From the NCBI GenBank assembly GCA_947561395.2, contig OX387185.1, positions 34,452,213 through 34,516,212 on the forward strand: DNA of 64,000 nt. Reading direction: 5' to 3'. The translations under genes and the position numbers were made by a program. Under the pieces are notes generated by a model. The model worked only from the letters and a program-made list of their open reading frames with translations. It made no database searches and had not been told where the DNA came from. The first letter of the stretch is position 1; every line of letters begins with the position of its first letter. This DNA comes from Buxus sempervirens (lineage: Eukaryota > Streptophyta > Magnoliopsida > Buxales > Buxaceae). Positions 22,927-34,438 of this stretch are shown in pieces.

Positions 22927-25522
22927 TGTGGGACCATGGAAATCACCTATGTGACTACCTAATCTCTGCACAGAATTCACAAAACAAAGGAGTCGCCACC
23001 ATTCAAAATCAAGGTGTGAATGGACACCAAAGTGAGCATAATAAGAACAAAGTAGAGCCAAAGTAGCTTTAATTCATGTTCTTATCCAGAAATTAAGGGG
23101 GTTAGGTTATGAGTAAGAGAAGATGTTAGGCACCCTTATCCATACAAGATGGTTGCCATATGCCTATTCATGCTACATATATGCTTGCATACAAAAAATC
23201 ATTCAAAAGCATGTAAAAGTAAACAAATACATGTGTGATTCCTCCATATGAGTAGTCCAATAGATTCTGGACTCTCTCTATGGATATATCACCTCTAGGA
23301 CTTCATCATCCAAGTAAAAATCAAGGTAAAAATTGAAGGAAAGCAAATCAAACCAAATCTAAAAAAAAAATCAGGAGTTTAAGTGTTTGAGCTAGGTAAT
23401 TCAATTAGTCATATGTCAACCAATTCAAACTCAAATTGAGTGAAACTAAGGCCACTTGAAAGCTTATTTGAATTTGAAGACTTAGTAAAAATTTCATTCA
23501 AATCTGATAAAAAACAAAGGAGATGTGCTTATTCAAAGATGCTATTGTAAAACAGTAAAAGTGATTAGTAGCCAACTTTGAAAGCCTATTCGTGGAGATT
23601 GGCTCCATATAAATCCTTGAAAATTGGTGTAAATGAAATATGAGGTACCATCTTTCGAATATAATAGGCTTTACTTAAAACTTCATTCATTTGTAGCTTG
23701 TGTGCTCTCTCAAACACGTTTAGAGGATCACAGATTAATTTTGTAATCTGCTACTGAGCAGCACAGAGTCAATCAAGTACACATAACTCAAATCAAAGTG
23801 AAAAGTTATGAAATTAATTGAATTTGAAATTAGACTCATAAAGGAAGACTCAGAAATTGAAATCACTGAAATCGGAGTTGAAATGAGCCTTTGGTGCTCA
23901 ATCAAAATGGCAAGTACAACAAACTGTTCTAATCTGACTCATCAATTTCAATCAAATGGTTTGAAAAATCGGCTTCATATTAATTGCTTAAATTTTACAG
24001 GATTAAACTAAACTTCTTCACCTTTCACTTGCCTCTGAAATTATTCAAAAATTCATCCATATGATGAAGTTATAAATGATCCAAGACAGGGCACAGGTTT
24101 TGTCCAGATCTGTAAAATTTTAGTAAAATCAAGCCAAAACCATGTGCGTGTGTGTGCTTGTGATCCATTATATTTGACTTGAAAATATTTGAAATAACTT
24201 GAAAAGAATCCAAAAACATCTAGGGCACTTATTTGTCTTAGATCTCCCATTGTTTGGAGAGGGAGAGCCAAATTTACCCAAATTGGTTGAGATTTGCTCA
24301 ATTTGAAAGAGAATAGACCGTGAGGTCTTTTTTAAAAGATTAAAACCAATTAACATCAAATAAAAAAGTCCTAAGAAGTTGTTCCAAAGCCTTTGATCTC
24401 AGATCTACTATATTGAGCATAGTAGATCTAAGATCTATACATAATTTGACAAAATCAAGTAGATGTGTGCATTGAAATGTGTAGGAAATCAGATTTTAGG
24501 AGAGAATTGAGATCCAATACTATCAAAAAGTATGGATCTATATAATTCCTCCAGAATTAAAGACAAAACATACACAAACCGCAATCACACACAATCATAA
24601 ACAAATCATGCATATATTTCATCAAAATGGTTCTAAGCCTGAAGGATCAATTCCAATACTTTTTTCCTCTAGCTCTCTTTTCATGTTTTACAGCTAGAGA
24701 GGAGGCTTAAGGTATTTTAAGCATGGTTTGGGGCTTTAATCACACACAAGGCTTTACACTACAGAAATGTAGAAGATGAGAGTGTTTTAATTAAAAGAAA
24801 AATAAAGGAGAAAGGTTAGAGAATTACCTTGGATGCTTGAGAAGCTTGAGTGGAGAATTAGGCAGAGGTTCCCTTCTTCAGGAGCTCTCAATCTTCCAAA
24901 ATTCCAACCATTTGCTTGAGGAGAGGCCCTCTATTTATAGGTAAGAGCAAAGGTAATAAAGTCTTAAGGGTAGACATAAAATTGTGTCTAGATCCTTCTA
25001 ATTCAAATCTAAGGCATGAATTGGGGGGAATTTGACCAATTTTGGAGGCCAATTTGGGGAATTTAGGCTTCCTAGAGAGAGGTTTAAAAGTAAATAAGAG
25101 AAAGCTTGCGAGAACTTTCAATTTGAATTAAACTCTTCATGACCAAAAACTCAAGTTGGCTTCAAATAAAATACTTTATAGCTGAAAAAAAATTTCAGTC
25201 ACTATAGAATATATGTATGATCGAAATATTATTTCGAATCAAATTCAGTTATAACCCACGTGCAATTGCTGATGCGGCATAACTGTAAAAGATTCGAAAT
25301 GCGAGCTCATAGATATGAACCGAAATATTATTTCGGCTATACATGTAATTATTAATGATCGAAATATATTTTCGGCTACAAAAGAAATATTAATCACCGA
25401 AATACTTCTTCGGCTACAAATAACATGTTAATATCCGAAATTTAATTTCGGTTAATCTTGAATGAATTCTTTTCAACATATATTCATTCATTGTTTTATA
25501 CAGTGCAATTTGGGTGTCTACA
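22927..25522 (-). mobile_element. Solo LTR B (family C), inserted in reverse into its own family
   Basis: On the plus strand it starts TGTGGGACCATGG and ends TTTGGGTGTCTACA; read on the minus strand this is TGTAGACACCC...GGTCCCACA, the same termini as the 3' LTR of C. It is flanked by perfect 5-bp duplications CTAAG (22922-22926, 25523-25527). The intact target lies at 44661-44665 in the 3' LTR. It is thus a family C LTR in minus orientation inside a plus-oriented family C LTR. Minus-strand TATA (CTATAAATAG) at 24931-24940 and a donor-like CAAG|GTAATT near 24827. Solo LTR, 2596 bp. Confidence 0.95.
25220..25451 (-). repeat. Array of CCGAAAT...ATTTCGG palindromes in LTR B
   Basis: Imperfect palindromes begin at 25220, 25320, 25359, 25397 and 25435, the last four at a spacing of 38-39 bp. 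Examples are CCGAAATATTATTTCGG and TCGAAATATTATTTCGA; where one arm changes from C to T the other changes from G to A. The array lies about 280-500 bp upstream of this LTR's minus-strand TATA box, in the presumed U3. A matching array is at 43931-44064. Confidence 0.9.
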
Positions 25523-27131
25523 CTAAGCTACCTCATAGCTCTAGGTCTAAAATTCCTCCATAGATTTGATTTTTCACAAAAATTTTACAAAGCACATAGT
25601 CACTTGTGTTCGTTTTTTCAAGTCTAGGCATGGTTTTTTAGATCTATCATGTTCAATATGGTAGATCTAGGAATTTGGCCTTAAAATAAAATCTCAGGAC
25701 TATCATGATGTTTTTTATTCAATTTAGATCTCTTAGAAAAGGCCTCATGGTCAAATCTCTTTAGATCTAAAAAGTTCTTTATGGAATTTGGAATTTATTT
25801 GGTTCAAACTTTCCAAATTATGAGAGATTTGGACTAAATTCTTGTCCTAGATTTTTTTACAGACCTCCTAACTCATTTGAATTCATTTGGATTTGATTTC
25901 AAGAGCCGAATGCTCAGATCTAAGGATTTGGTACAGTCTTCACTCAATTTTTTACAAATTTGAACAGAACCTGTATCCTGTCTTGGATCATTCATAACTT
26001 CATCATATGGATGAATTTTTGAATGATTCTAGTGGCATGTGAAAGGTGAGGAAGTCTAGTTTAAGCCTGTAAAATTTGAGCAATTTACATGGAATTGATT
26101 TTTCAAACCATTTGATTGAAATTGATGAGTCAGATCAGAATAATTTGTTGTACTTGTCATTTTGATTGAGCACCAAAGGCTCAATTCAACTCCGATTTGA
26201 GTGATTTCAATTTCTGAGTTCATTTTCAAATCTAATGGGTTTCATAAATTTTCAATAAAAATTGAGCTGTGTGTGCTTGATTGATTCTGTGCTGCTCAGT
26301 AGTAGATTACAGAGTCAATCTGTGATCATTTGGGTATGTTTGGGAGACCACACAAACCACAAATGGATGGAGTTTTGCATGAGACTTATGCCATTCGAAA
26401 GATGATGCCTCATACTTTATTTACACCAATGTTCAAGGATTTATATGTGGCTAATCTCCACGAATAGGCTTTCAAAGTTGGCTACTCATCACTTTACATT
26501 GTGTTATATCAGTAGATTTGAGCAAGCCTAACTCTCTCGTTTTAAATTGGATTGGAATGAAATTTTTACTGAATCTTCTACTCCATATTATTTTTCAAAT
26601 GGCTTTGGTTTCACTCAATTTGAGTTTTAATTGAATGATTTACGATTGATTGAGGTTTCCTAGCTCAAATAGCTTAAGTTTGCATAGATTTTTCCAGATT
26701 TGGTTTGATCTTTTTTTCAATTTTGTCTTGATTTTCACTTGAATCATAATGTCCTGAGAGTGATGGGACCTTAGAGATCATCCAAATCCAATGGATGTAT
26801 CTCAAGGCAAATCACACATCTCTTTTGTCCCTTTTTGTTTATTTTCAAGAAATTTTTTATATGTAAGCAAGTTTAAGCATGAATAGCATATGACAACCAT
26901 CTTGTATAGATAATTGGGGGTGCCTAACACCTTCCTCTACTCATAGCCTAACCCCCTGCCCTATCTCTGGACTGAACCATGAATTAGAGCTAATTTGACA
27001 CTATTTCACTCTTTTATGCTCACTTTAGTGTCCATCCACACTTAAATCTTGGATGGTGACGACTCCTTGTTTATGTGAATTCCATGTGGTGTCTAGGAAT
27101 TCATCTAGGTGATTTCTATGGTCCCAACACT

Positions 27132-27148
27132 TGGGACTCCACTGGGGA
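27132..27148 (+). promoter_or_regulatory. Primer-binding-site-like sequence of element C
   Basis: TGGGACTCCACTGGGGA begins with the TGG expected for pairing to a tRNA CCA end and lies two bases after the LTR end at 27129. I do not assign the tRNA. The neighbouring motif TGGCGACTCC in the LTR ends (27054, 46213 region) is similar in sequence. Confidence 0.65.
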
Positions 27149-28950
27149 GATTTGAGGGTTTGAGCCATGTTTTGAATGTTTTACTATACTATATCATGAT
27201 TGCTTGCAATTTGTGTTTAATCATGCTAATCTACATGCTGATGTGCTTTTGTTTTAAATTCAATAGCTACTTGACATATGTTTGAGCGTGTCTTTTGTTA
27301 TGTTGAATGCTTAAATTGCTTGTATTTGTTTCTTTATACATGATTTCCATAAGATGCCTTGTTTAATAGAGGATTTATGTGTGGCTTCAAAAGAGTGGCA
27401 AGGGTGGGACGTTGTGTTGAATGTTTCGTATCTTTTCAAATGCACTTGAGCACTTATAAACTCCTCTTACACAGCCACCTATTACCTATAGGAAGTTGAA
27501 CCCGAATGTGTGTAGCTTGGTGCATCGAGGTCGTTACTTCAGAAAGCGAAAGTGAAAACATTCAGCCTAATTCTTTAGCCAATGATGCGCATGATGAGAA
27601 TGTGAATGGGTTATACACATTCACGCATGAAGGTGGTGTTATACACATTTTGACCAAAATGAGCCCAAACTACATATGGGAAAGGGATTTGCAATTGAAT
27701 GAGGTTGCTTACATGGTGTGGAGATATGATGTGAATATCATGTATGCTGGAAATAATGCTAGGTTATCTCATTTTTAATCCATGTTCCATAATTTTTTTA
27801 TACTTTCCAAGTTATGCTCAAGGTGTCCATGTCGCTTGGGAATTCCATGTTCCCTATATTTATCTCATTTTAAGCTTGGTGTGATCCTTAGGAAGGGTCT
27901 CAAGATTCTTTTAGATGCATTCCCTACCATTGGACCATAGGAGGCAACCCAAAGAGTTCAAGTCTCATGCATTGAGTGTCAAATTGTGGAGGGAGCCTAT
28001 GCCCACTTTATGCATGAAGGAGTACTAACTTCCATTTTGCAGGTATTCAAGATAAGGAGCATGTGAAGAAGCAAGAAAGATCAGAAGTTCTCTTTAGTTT
28101 TTTTAGTATAGAATTTTTTGTTTTGTTTTCGAAAGCCCATTTGGAAGGCAAAATTGTATTAATTGGCCCTTGAAGGCCCCTTTATATTTTAAGCTTATTT
28201 GTACATTTATTTCATTCCTTGGAGGGCTTTGAAAGCCATTTTATATGCACTTGTTGTCCATGGTTAATGTGTCTTTTGTATACTAATAAGTACCCCTTCT
28301 TGTGTTTTCTTTGTGCCTATGCATATACATGCACATGTCTAAAAGGTCAAGCCCAACTTGAGGCATTCCTTATTAGGTGCAAATAATGGCGGACAATGAG
28401 TTTGAAATGACTAAAAGATGCCCACATGATTTGGAAAGCAAATGAATAAAGAAGAAGCTTTTATGGATTAACCTAATATATAGATCGGTTACAAAGGTTT
28501 ATATTCATAACCGATATTAAAGTTCGGTAAAGCTTTTATTTATAAATAACTGAATAAATTATTTGGTTACATTATAAATAGCCTTTTACCGATCTGATAT
28601 TTTAGTTACAAATCAGAAACTTCCCAAAAACCTTTCACTCTCCAATTCTTTCAATATATCATGGTTAAAACATTGTAAATAATCTGTGAGCATCTTAATT
28701 GCATTAATTGAGATCAATTCAAATGTTCAAAGGATGAAATGAAGGATTAAGCTCAATTTGGATTAGTTTTACCTTCAATTCAACTTCCAAATCAAAATGT
28801 GATCATGGATTGAATGTGCCATCCTTTTTGGGGGTCTTCTCTACAAACATCCTTTAATGAAGGTGCTAAACATAAAAGCATATCAAGGTTTCCAAATGTG
28901 CCTAAATCTCCAATTTTTTTGGGGGCATTTTGTAAAATTTCCTTCATAAG
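27149..28950 (+). other. Leader of element C, non-coding
   Basis: Sequence between the PBS-like site and the hairpin array. The longest frame (27506-27778, 90 codons) has no recognisable domain, although it is acidic and not low complexity. It includes the three-unit palindrome remnant at 28511-28610. No splice sites were confirmed. Confidence 0.5.
28511..28610 (+). repeat. Internal 39-bp-period palindrome trio, U3-like
   Basis: Units begin at 28511 (CCGATATTAAAGTTCGG), 28550 (CTGAATAAATTATTTGG) and 28589 (CCGATCTGATATTTTAG), exactly 39 bp apart. Spacing and motif match the LTR arrays at 25320-25451 and 43931-44064, but this copy sits in the internal leader, not in an LTR. Confidence 0.7.
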
Positions 28951-28955
28951 GTCAT

Positions 28956-30410
28956 TTGAGAACCTTTAAATCTCAAATTTTCAAAATTGATTTTCAAAAT
29001 GATCATGGCTTTTCAAAATAATTCTCATAAGTCAATTGGGAACCTTTGAATCCCAAAAACTTTTCAAAATAAATTCCCAAAGGTCCATTGGGAACCTTTG
29101 AATCTCAATAGCTTTTCAAAAAAAATTCTCATAGGTCAATTGGGAACCTTTGAATCCCAAAAAGCTTTTTCAAAATAAATTCTCATAGGTCAATTGGGAA
29201 CCTTTAAATCCCAAAAACTTTTCAAAAATAATTCCATAGCTCCATTGGGAACCTTTGAATCCCAAAATGTTTCCAAAATTATTCTTTTAAGTCCTTTGGG
29301 ATCCTTGGAATCCCAAAAAAAAATCTTTTAAAATTCTTTCTCATAGATCAATTGGAAACCTTTGAATTCAAAACAAAAATAAAATAATAATAATAAAAAA
29401 ATGCAAAAAGAAAAATAATAAAAAAATCCATTTGTTCGGAGCCTCTTTTCAACTCCATAAGCTGAAAATCATTTCAAAAACTTCATAGGCTATATAAAAG
29501 CCTTTAAATTTCAGAATTCCTCCAAATTTCATAATTCATTCCATAGGCTCCTGAAAACCTTTGAATTTCAGATTTTTTTATCTCTTAGGCCCTTGGAAGC
29601 CTACTTAATTCCAAGAAATCCTCATAGGCCCTGGAAGCCTGCATAATTCCAAGAAATCTTCATAGGCCCTTAGGAAGCCTAAGTAATTCCTAAAAATTCA
29701 TAAGACTGCTGGAAGCCTGAAATTCCAGATAATTCAAATTTCATAGGCCCTTGGAAGCTTGCATAATCCCAAGAAATCCCCATAGGCCGTTGGAAGCCTG
29801 AGAAATTCCAAGAAACACTTTATAGGCTCCTGAAAGCTTGCGTAATTTCAGGGGGCATTTGGAAGCTTTGATTCCAAAATTTTAATAGGCCTCTGGAAGC
29901 CTGAGTAATTCTAGAAACCACTCATAGGACCTTTGAAAGCTTGAAATTTCAGAAATTACCCTTTGAGATGTCTGAAAGCCTTTAAATTTTAGACATTCTC
30001 ATATTTTTGGGCCGTCTATAAGCCTCGAAATTATAGACCCATCTTATCTTTGGGCTATCTAAAATGCCTCTGAATTTTAGACAACTTTTTGGGTAATCTA
30101 TAAGCCTCTGAATTATAGACACATCTTATCTTTGGGCTGTCTAAAAGCCTCTGAATTTTAGACAACTTTTTGGCCGTTTAAAAGCCTCTGAATTTCAAAC
30201 ATCTTTCACATCATTTTGGGTCGTCTAAAAGCCTCTAAATTTTAGACACATTTCTTTGGGCTGCCTAAAAGCCTCTGAATTTTAGACACATATTCTTTGG
30301 CCCGCCTAAAAGCCTCTGAATTTTAGACACATTCTTTAGGCCATCTAAAAGCCTTTGAATTTCAAACATTTATCATTCTTGGGGATCTTTTGGAAGCCCT
30401 TAAATTCCAA
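28956..30410 (+). repeat. Array of about 28 covarying hairpins in the leader of C
   Basis: Units of about 40-55 bp, each with a 6-8-bp inverted repeat around a 9-10-nt loop. Early units: TTGGGA/TCCCAA with loop ACCTTTGAA (29036, 29140, 29194, 29245). Middle units: CTTGGAA/TTCCAAG (29592), TTAGGAA/TTCCTAA (29670), CTGGAA/TTCCAG (29709), CCTGAAA/TTTCAGG (29829). Late units: GTCTATAA/TTATAGAC (30014) and GTCTAAAA/TTTTAGAC (30139, 30223). Loops keep A-A/G-C-C-T-x-x-(x)-G-A-A while stems change on both sides together. Spacers keep CATAGG or TTTGGGC words. No open frame crosses it. The gag start lies 220 bp downstream. Confidence 0.88.
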
Positions 30411-30632
30411 TTTTGATCAAAACAAAAAGGAAAAAATATATAAAAGAAAAAAAAATTGTAATTCAAACTCCTGTTCACCCAAACATGCATACATGCATCC
30501 ATGAATTGTGTGAGTTTGAGTTGAAATATGCACTAATTTCGTTTCTTTTTCTTTTCCTTTCTCAAGGTCTTCTTTGGAAGTAATCATTGTTGCATTCCGA
30601 AGTCTATACTTGCTGAGATCAAAAGTTGCCAA
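30411..30632 (+). other. Leader segment before gag
   Basis: A-rich and T-rich sequence between the hairpin array and the gag ATG at 30633, with a short ATGCATACATGCATCCATG run (30484-30502). No other feature seen. Confidence 0.5.
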
Positions 30633-33600
30633 GATGAATCCTGAGAATCAATCGACTGTTTCTGCCCATGATTTTAACCAGTTACTGTGAGACAAGGAAA
30701 AATCACCTAGATGAATCCCTCCGTCATCACACGGGCTTAACGAAATGGGAGAGTCGCCACCATTCAATTTTAGGTGTGAATGGATACCAAAATCTTCAAA
30801 ATAAGCAAAAAGGCAAAACTAGAGTAAAAATAACTCTACTTGAAAATAAAATCCAGAGATGGGTAAGGGAATTAGATTATGAACGGGGAAAGGTGTTAGG
30901 CACCCCCATTCACCCACACAAGGTGGTTGCCAAGTGTTGTTCATGCTCAAAAAATAAGAAAGCTTGCTAAAATAATCAAAAACCTTGAAAAAGGATTAAA
31001 CAAATGTATGATATTTCCACATGATAAATCTAATGAATTCCAGATCCTCTTTTATGTCAATATCACTTCTGGGACATCACCATTAAATGGAAATCAAAGC
31101 AAAACTTGAAAAAAACCAAGTTGAGCCAAATCCGAGAAATTTGGTAAAAGATAGAGCCATTTGTCTTGAAATCATTCAAATCCAGTTTAAATTGAATCAA
31201 ACCAAATCCATTTGAAATATTATGATAAATAGAAGACTCATGCAAATTTTCAATTAAATCCGGTCAAAACCCTAGGAGTTATGCTCCTTTGAAATTTGCT
31301 GTTGAAAATCAGTAAAAGTAACAAGTGGGTAACTTTGGAAATTCATTTGGAAAAATTGGCTCCATATAAATCCGTGAATTTTTGCATGAATAAAGTATGT
31401 AGAGCCATCTTTCAAATGAAACTAGCCTCATACAAAAATTCATCCGGATGTGCCTTTGGTGACCTCCCAAACAGGCCCCGAAGATCACAGATTAACCCAG
31501 AAATATGCTGTTGAACAGTTCTGAGTAAATCAATCACCTACGACACAAATGGAATCAAAAAATTATGAAACCAAATGGATTTGAAATTAGACTTCTGAAG
31601 GAAAACATAGAAACAAATATCACTCAAATCGGACTTAAAACGAACACATGGTGTTCATTCGAAGTGACAGGTTCAGCAATCAGACCTGAACTGTCCTGTC
31701 AACTTCGACTGAATGGTATCAAAAATCCCCTTCATAAAAATTAATGAAATTTTACAGGCATAAACTGGACAGCCTCATATTTCCCACGTCTCTAGAGTCA
31801 CTCCAAAATTCATCCGGATGATGAATTTATGAGTGTTCGAAGTTAGGGTACAGATGCTGTCCAATTTTGTCATTTTCAAGTAAAATCAATCCAAAACAGT
31901 GATCAAGTGTGTATAATCCGTACAATCTAAATCAAAATCATTTCAAAAGGTATTGAAAAACCTCCAGGAGGAAATTGGGCACAAGTTTGGCTCACCATTC
32001 TCTCCGATTGGAGAGAATATGCCAAAAACCCTAAAGTGGAGCAAAAATGCCCAAAACCGAGAGGTTAGACCTAGAGATCTTCAATACTCGAGATAAACTT
32101 GTTTGAAATCAATAAGAAACATCCCAGAAATGCTTGGGGCTATTTATTTCAGATCTATCACAATGAATGCAATAGATCCTAAATACAAGCCGATTCTGAC
32201 AAAACGAGTGCAATATATGCATGTGTACAAATTAACTCTTCAATCACATACATAACACCATATGACATTCATATCAATCAAATGGGGTTCTAAAAAACTT
32301 AGGGTTCCGTTCCATTCTTGTTTCTCTTAGTTCTCTCTCCCCGTTTTACGGTTCTTCGAGATAGTTTTGGGGTACTTTGAGTATGAAACGGTTTTCATAG
32401 AATCAATTCCCAGTCTCGTTTCCCCTAGATCCCTTTCCACGTTTTACAGCTAGAGGGAGTCTCCAGGTACTTTGAGTAGGGAAAGGGGTTTCAAGTACAC
32501 AAATTAGGCCATTATTCTACAGAAAGGTAGAAGAAAGATCTATTTCTAGAATTTAAGAACATAAAGGAAAATGGGTTTTAGGCTTACCTGGAGGTGCTGG
32601 AAGCAATGGGGCAGAGGGTTTTAGGTTTACCTGGGTTTTTGAGCTCTGTAACACTTCCCCGGTGTTCCCCAGACTCCCAGGAGACCTTTAAACATACACT
32701 GAAATTAATCTAACCTACTTCATGACACAACTCCAAATCTCTTTAAAGAAAACCAATCCCGATTATTGTAAAGAAACAACTACGAACTAACAGCTACAGG
32801 GGGTAACGGGGTGAACGGAGCAACAACAAGACAGCAGGTGGCAGGGGGTTAGGGGAGCATGTTGGCAAGTCTAGCAAAAACAAAAAAAGACAATAATAGA
32901 CAGAGATTGCATGCGCAAGAAAAAAAATAAACTTTCACCTACGCCTGGACTGGACCTCCGAGCATGTCAAATAACCGTCAGGGAAAGGAAAAAGAGGGGG
33001 GGTTTATAGGGATACAAAAGACTTACTTAATCGGGAACACACTCCCTTGAAAACGAACACAGAATAATCCCCACAAACACTAAGGTGAAGGACCCCAAAC
33101 GATCGCGAACACGACTCTCGTTGTCCCATGAAGTTACACACGTGGTCCACCGGACCTTGAGAGACTTTCGTGCTCATGGGAGTGGAATTTTAGTGCATGC
33201 AATCTACTGAGAAAATTTTCTAAACATGGCAACATATCTCTGCTATTAGACATGCTGTGTAAAATACAAGGGAGAACATTACCTTGGAGCTTTCGAAACC
33301 CTAGAGGGGAGCGAGCTCCTCCTTGAAGCGCAAATGGTTGCTGGAGCAGCTTCTCTCCACGCCAACAGCGAGTCCTCCCTTTTGGTCGTTAGGAAATGGA
33401 GAAGGGTTGGATGATCTTAGGATGGGGGCTTGGGGTATTTCGGAAGGCAGGAGAGGGTAGAGATGGAACCAGTCAAGGTGGAGGAGACGGGTTATCGCCG
33501 GCGTCCAAAGAACCAACGAAGGAAATCTCCAGCCAAAGAATCCAACCAGGAAAATAGCCCAAAAATCCCAACCCAAGAAAAGCTCTTGACCGAAAAAATC

Positions 33601-33674
33601 CCCCAACCAAAAGAGAGCCAACCCTTTGCGAGAGAGATGGCCGCAGGCTTTATAGGTAGGAAAAAGAGGGTCCG

Positions 33675-33730
33675 CCAGGTTGGCGCCTGGCTGGTGCCGA
33701 GCGCATTTCGCGCTCGCCCTGCTTGTGCGA
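33675..33730 (-). other. Hairpin cluster upstream of the LTR D TATA box
   Basis: CCAGG/CCTGG (33675-33690) and a perfect 7-bp hairpin CGAGCGC/GCGCTCG (33698-33716), nested in a wider TGCCG...CGGCA pairing ending at about 33735. It begins about 20 bp upstream of the minus-strand TATA box. GC-rich and unlike the clusters in E1 or E3. Confidence 0.75.
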
Positions 33731-34002
33731 GCGGCAAAATGATTGAAAAACCATTAATGCGGCTGCCAAATGGTTGGAAAATCCGGTTTTTTCAGATTTA
33801 GTTCCTGTATATTTTTGATTTAATCCGATATTCTGGGATATTTACAGATTTGGTCCTTGGGATATTTCGTACATTTGGATATTCACGGATTTGATCCCCG
33901 AGATATTTTCCTGCGCAACCTGCCACGTGCGCAGCTTTTTGCCACGTATGCAGTTTGCCGATTTTGCTGTTCGGAAACTTCGACAGCTAATATCTTCTCC
34001 AT

Positions 34003-34438
34003 CCGGACTTCGATCTAGGCAAACTCAGTTGCGTTAGGACCGTATCGGAGCCCTCTATCCAATGACATAGGGGTAAGCATCTAGATCGGGGTTTAGCAGA
34101 AAGCCAACTTTCGGCTCCCCTCAAGTTTGACCGGCCCGCAGGACCTTCATCCGGACTCTGATTCCTGCAAACTCAATTGCGTTGGAACCATGTCGGGATT
34201 CTCTATCCAATGACATAGAGGTAAGCATCTGGATCGGGGTTTAGCAGAAAGTCAACTTTCGGCTCCCCTCAAGTTTGACCGGCCCACAGAACCTTCATCC
34301 GGACTCTGATTCCTGCCAACTCAGTTGCGTTGGAACCGCGTTGGGATTCTATATCCATTGAGATAAAGCAACGTGGCCAATTATCACTTGATCAAAAAGT
34401 CAACTTTTCACCCCTTGGGGTTTGACTTTTTGTCCAGG
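34003..34438 (-). repeat. 148-bp tandem repeat near the start of LTR D
   Basis: CCGGACT words at 34003, 34151 and 34299 mark units exactly 148 bp apart, each with GCAAACTCA.TTGCGTT, CTATCCAATGACATAG, GGATCGGGGTTTAGCAGAAA and CTCCCCTCAAGTTTGACC. E3 has diverged units of the same repeat at about 49985-50400, and E1 has about one. The unit count therefore varies between family E LTRs. Confidence 0.9.

Larger units (their letters stand above)
19865..27129 (+). repeat. 5' LTR of element C (interrupted)
   Basis: Three pieces are collinear with the 3' LTR: 19865-20298 with 44097-44530, 22796-22926 with 44536-44660, and 25528-27129 with 44666-46281. Identity looks above 90%. The first 810 bp or so of the LTR (43287-44096 in the 3' copy) are missing. 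It keeps a TATA box (CTATAAATAG at 20030) and a splice-donor-like CAAG|GTAACT at 20144. It ends GGTCCCAACA at 27129, two bases before the PBS-like site. Insertions E1 and B split it; both have matching empty sites in the 3' LTR. Confidence 0.85.

Noticed and set aside
25320..25451. CRISPR-like array (palindromic units at regular 38-39-bp spacing)
   Set aside because: Units are diverged, spacers are short and not unique, no cas genes are present, the sequence is plant nuclear DNA, and the array lies inside an LTR.
32648..33250. An LTR starting TGTAACACTTCCCC inside D
   Set aside because: The start looks LTR-like, but I found no matching CA end or target duplication.
33430..33801. Overlapping 123- and 106-codon frames on both strands
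   Set aside because: GC-rich part of LTR D; overlapping open frames reflect composition, and no domain is visible.
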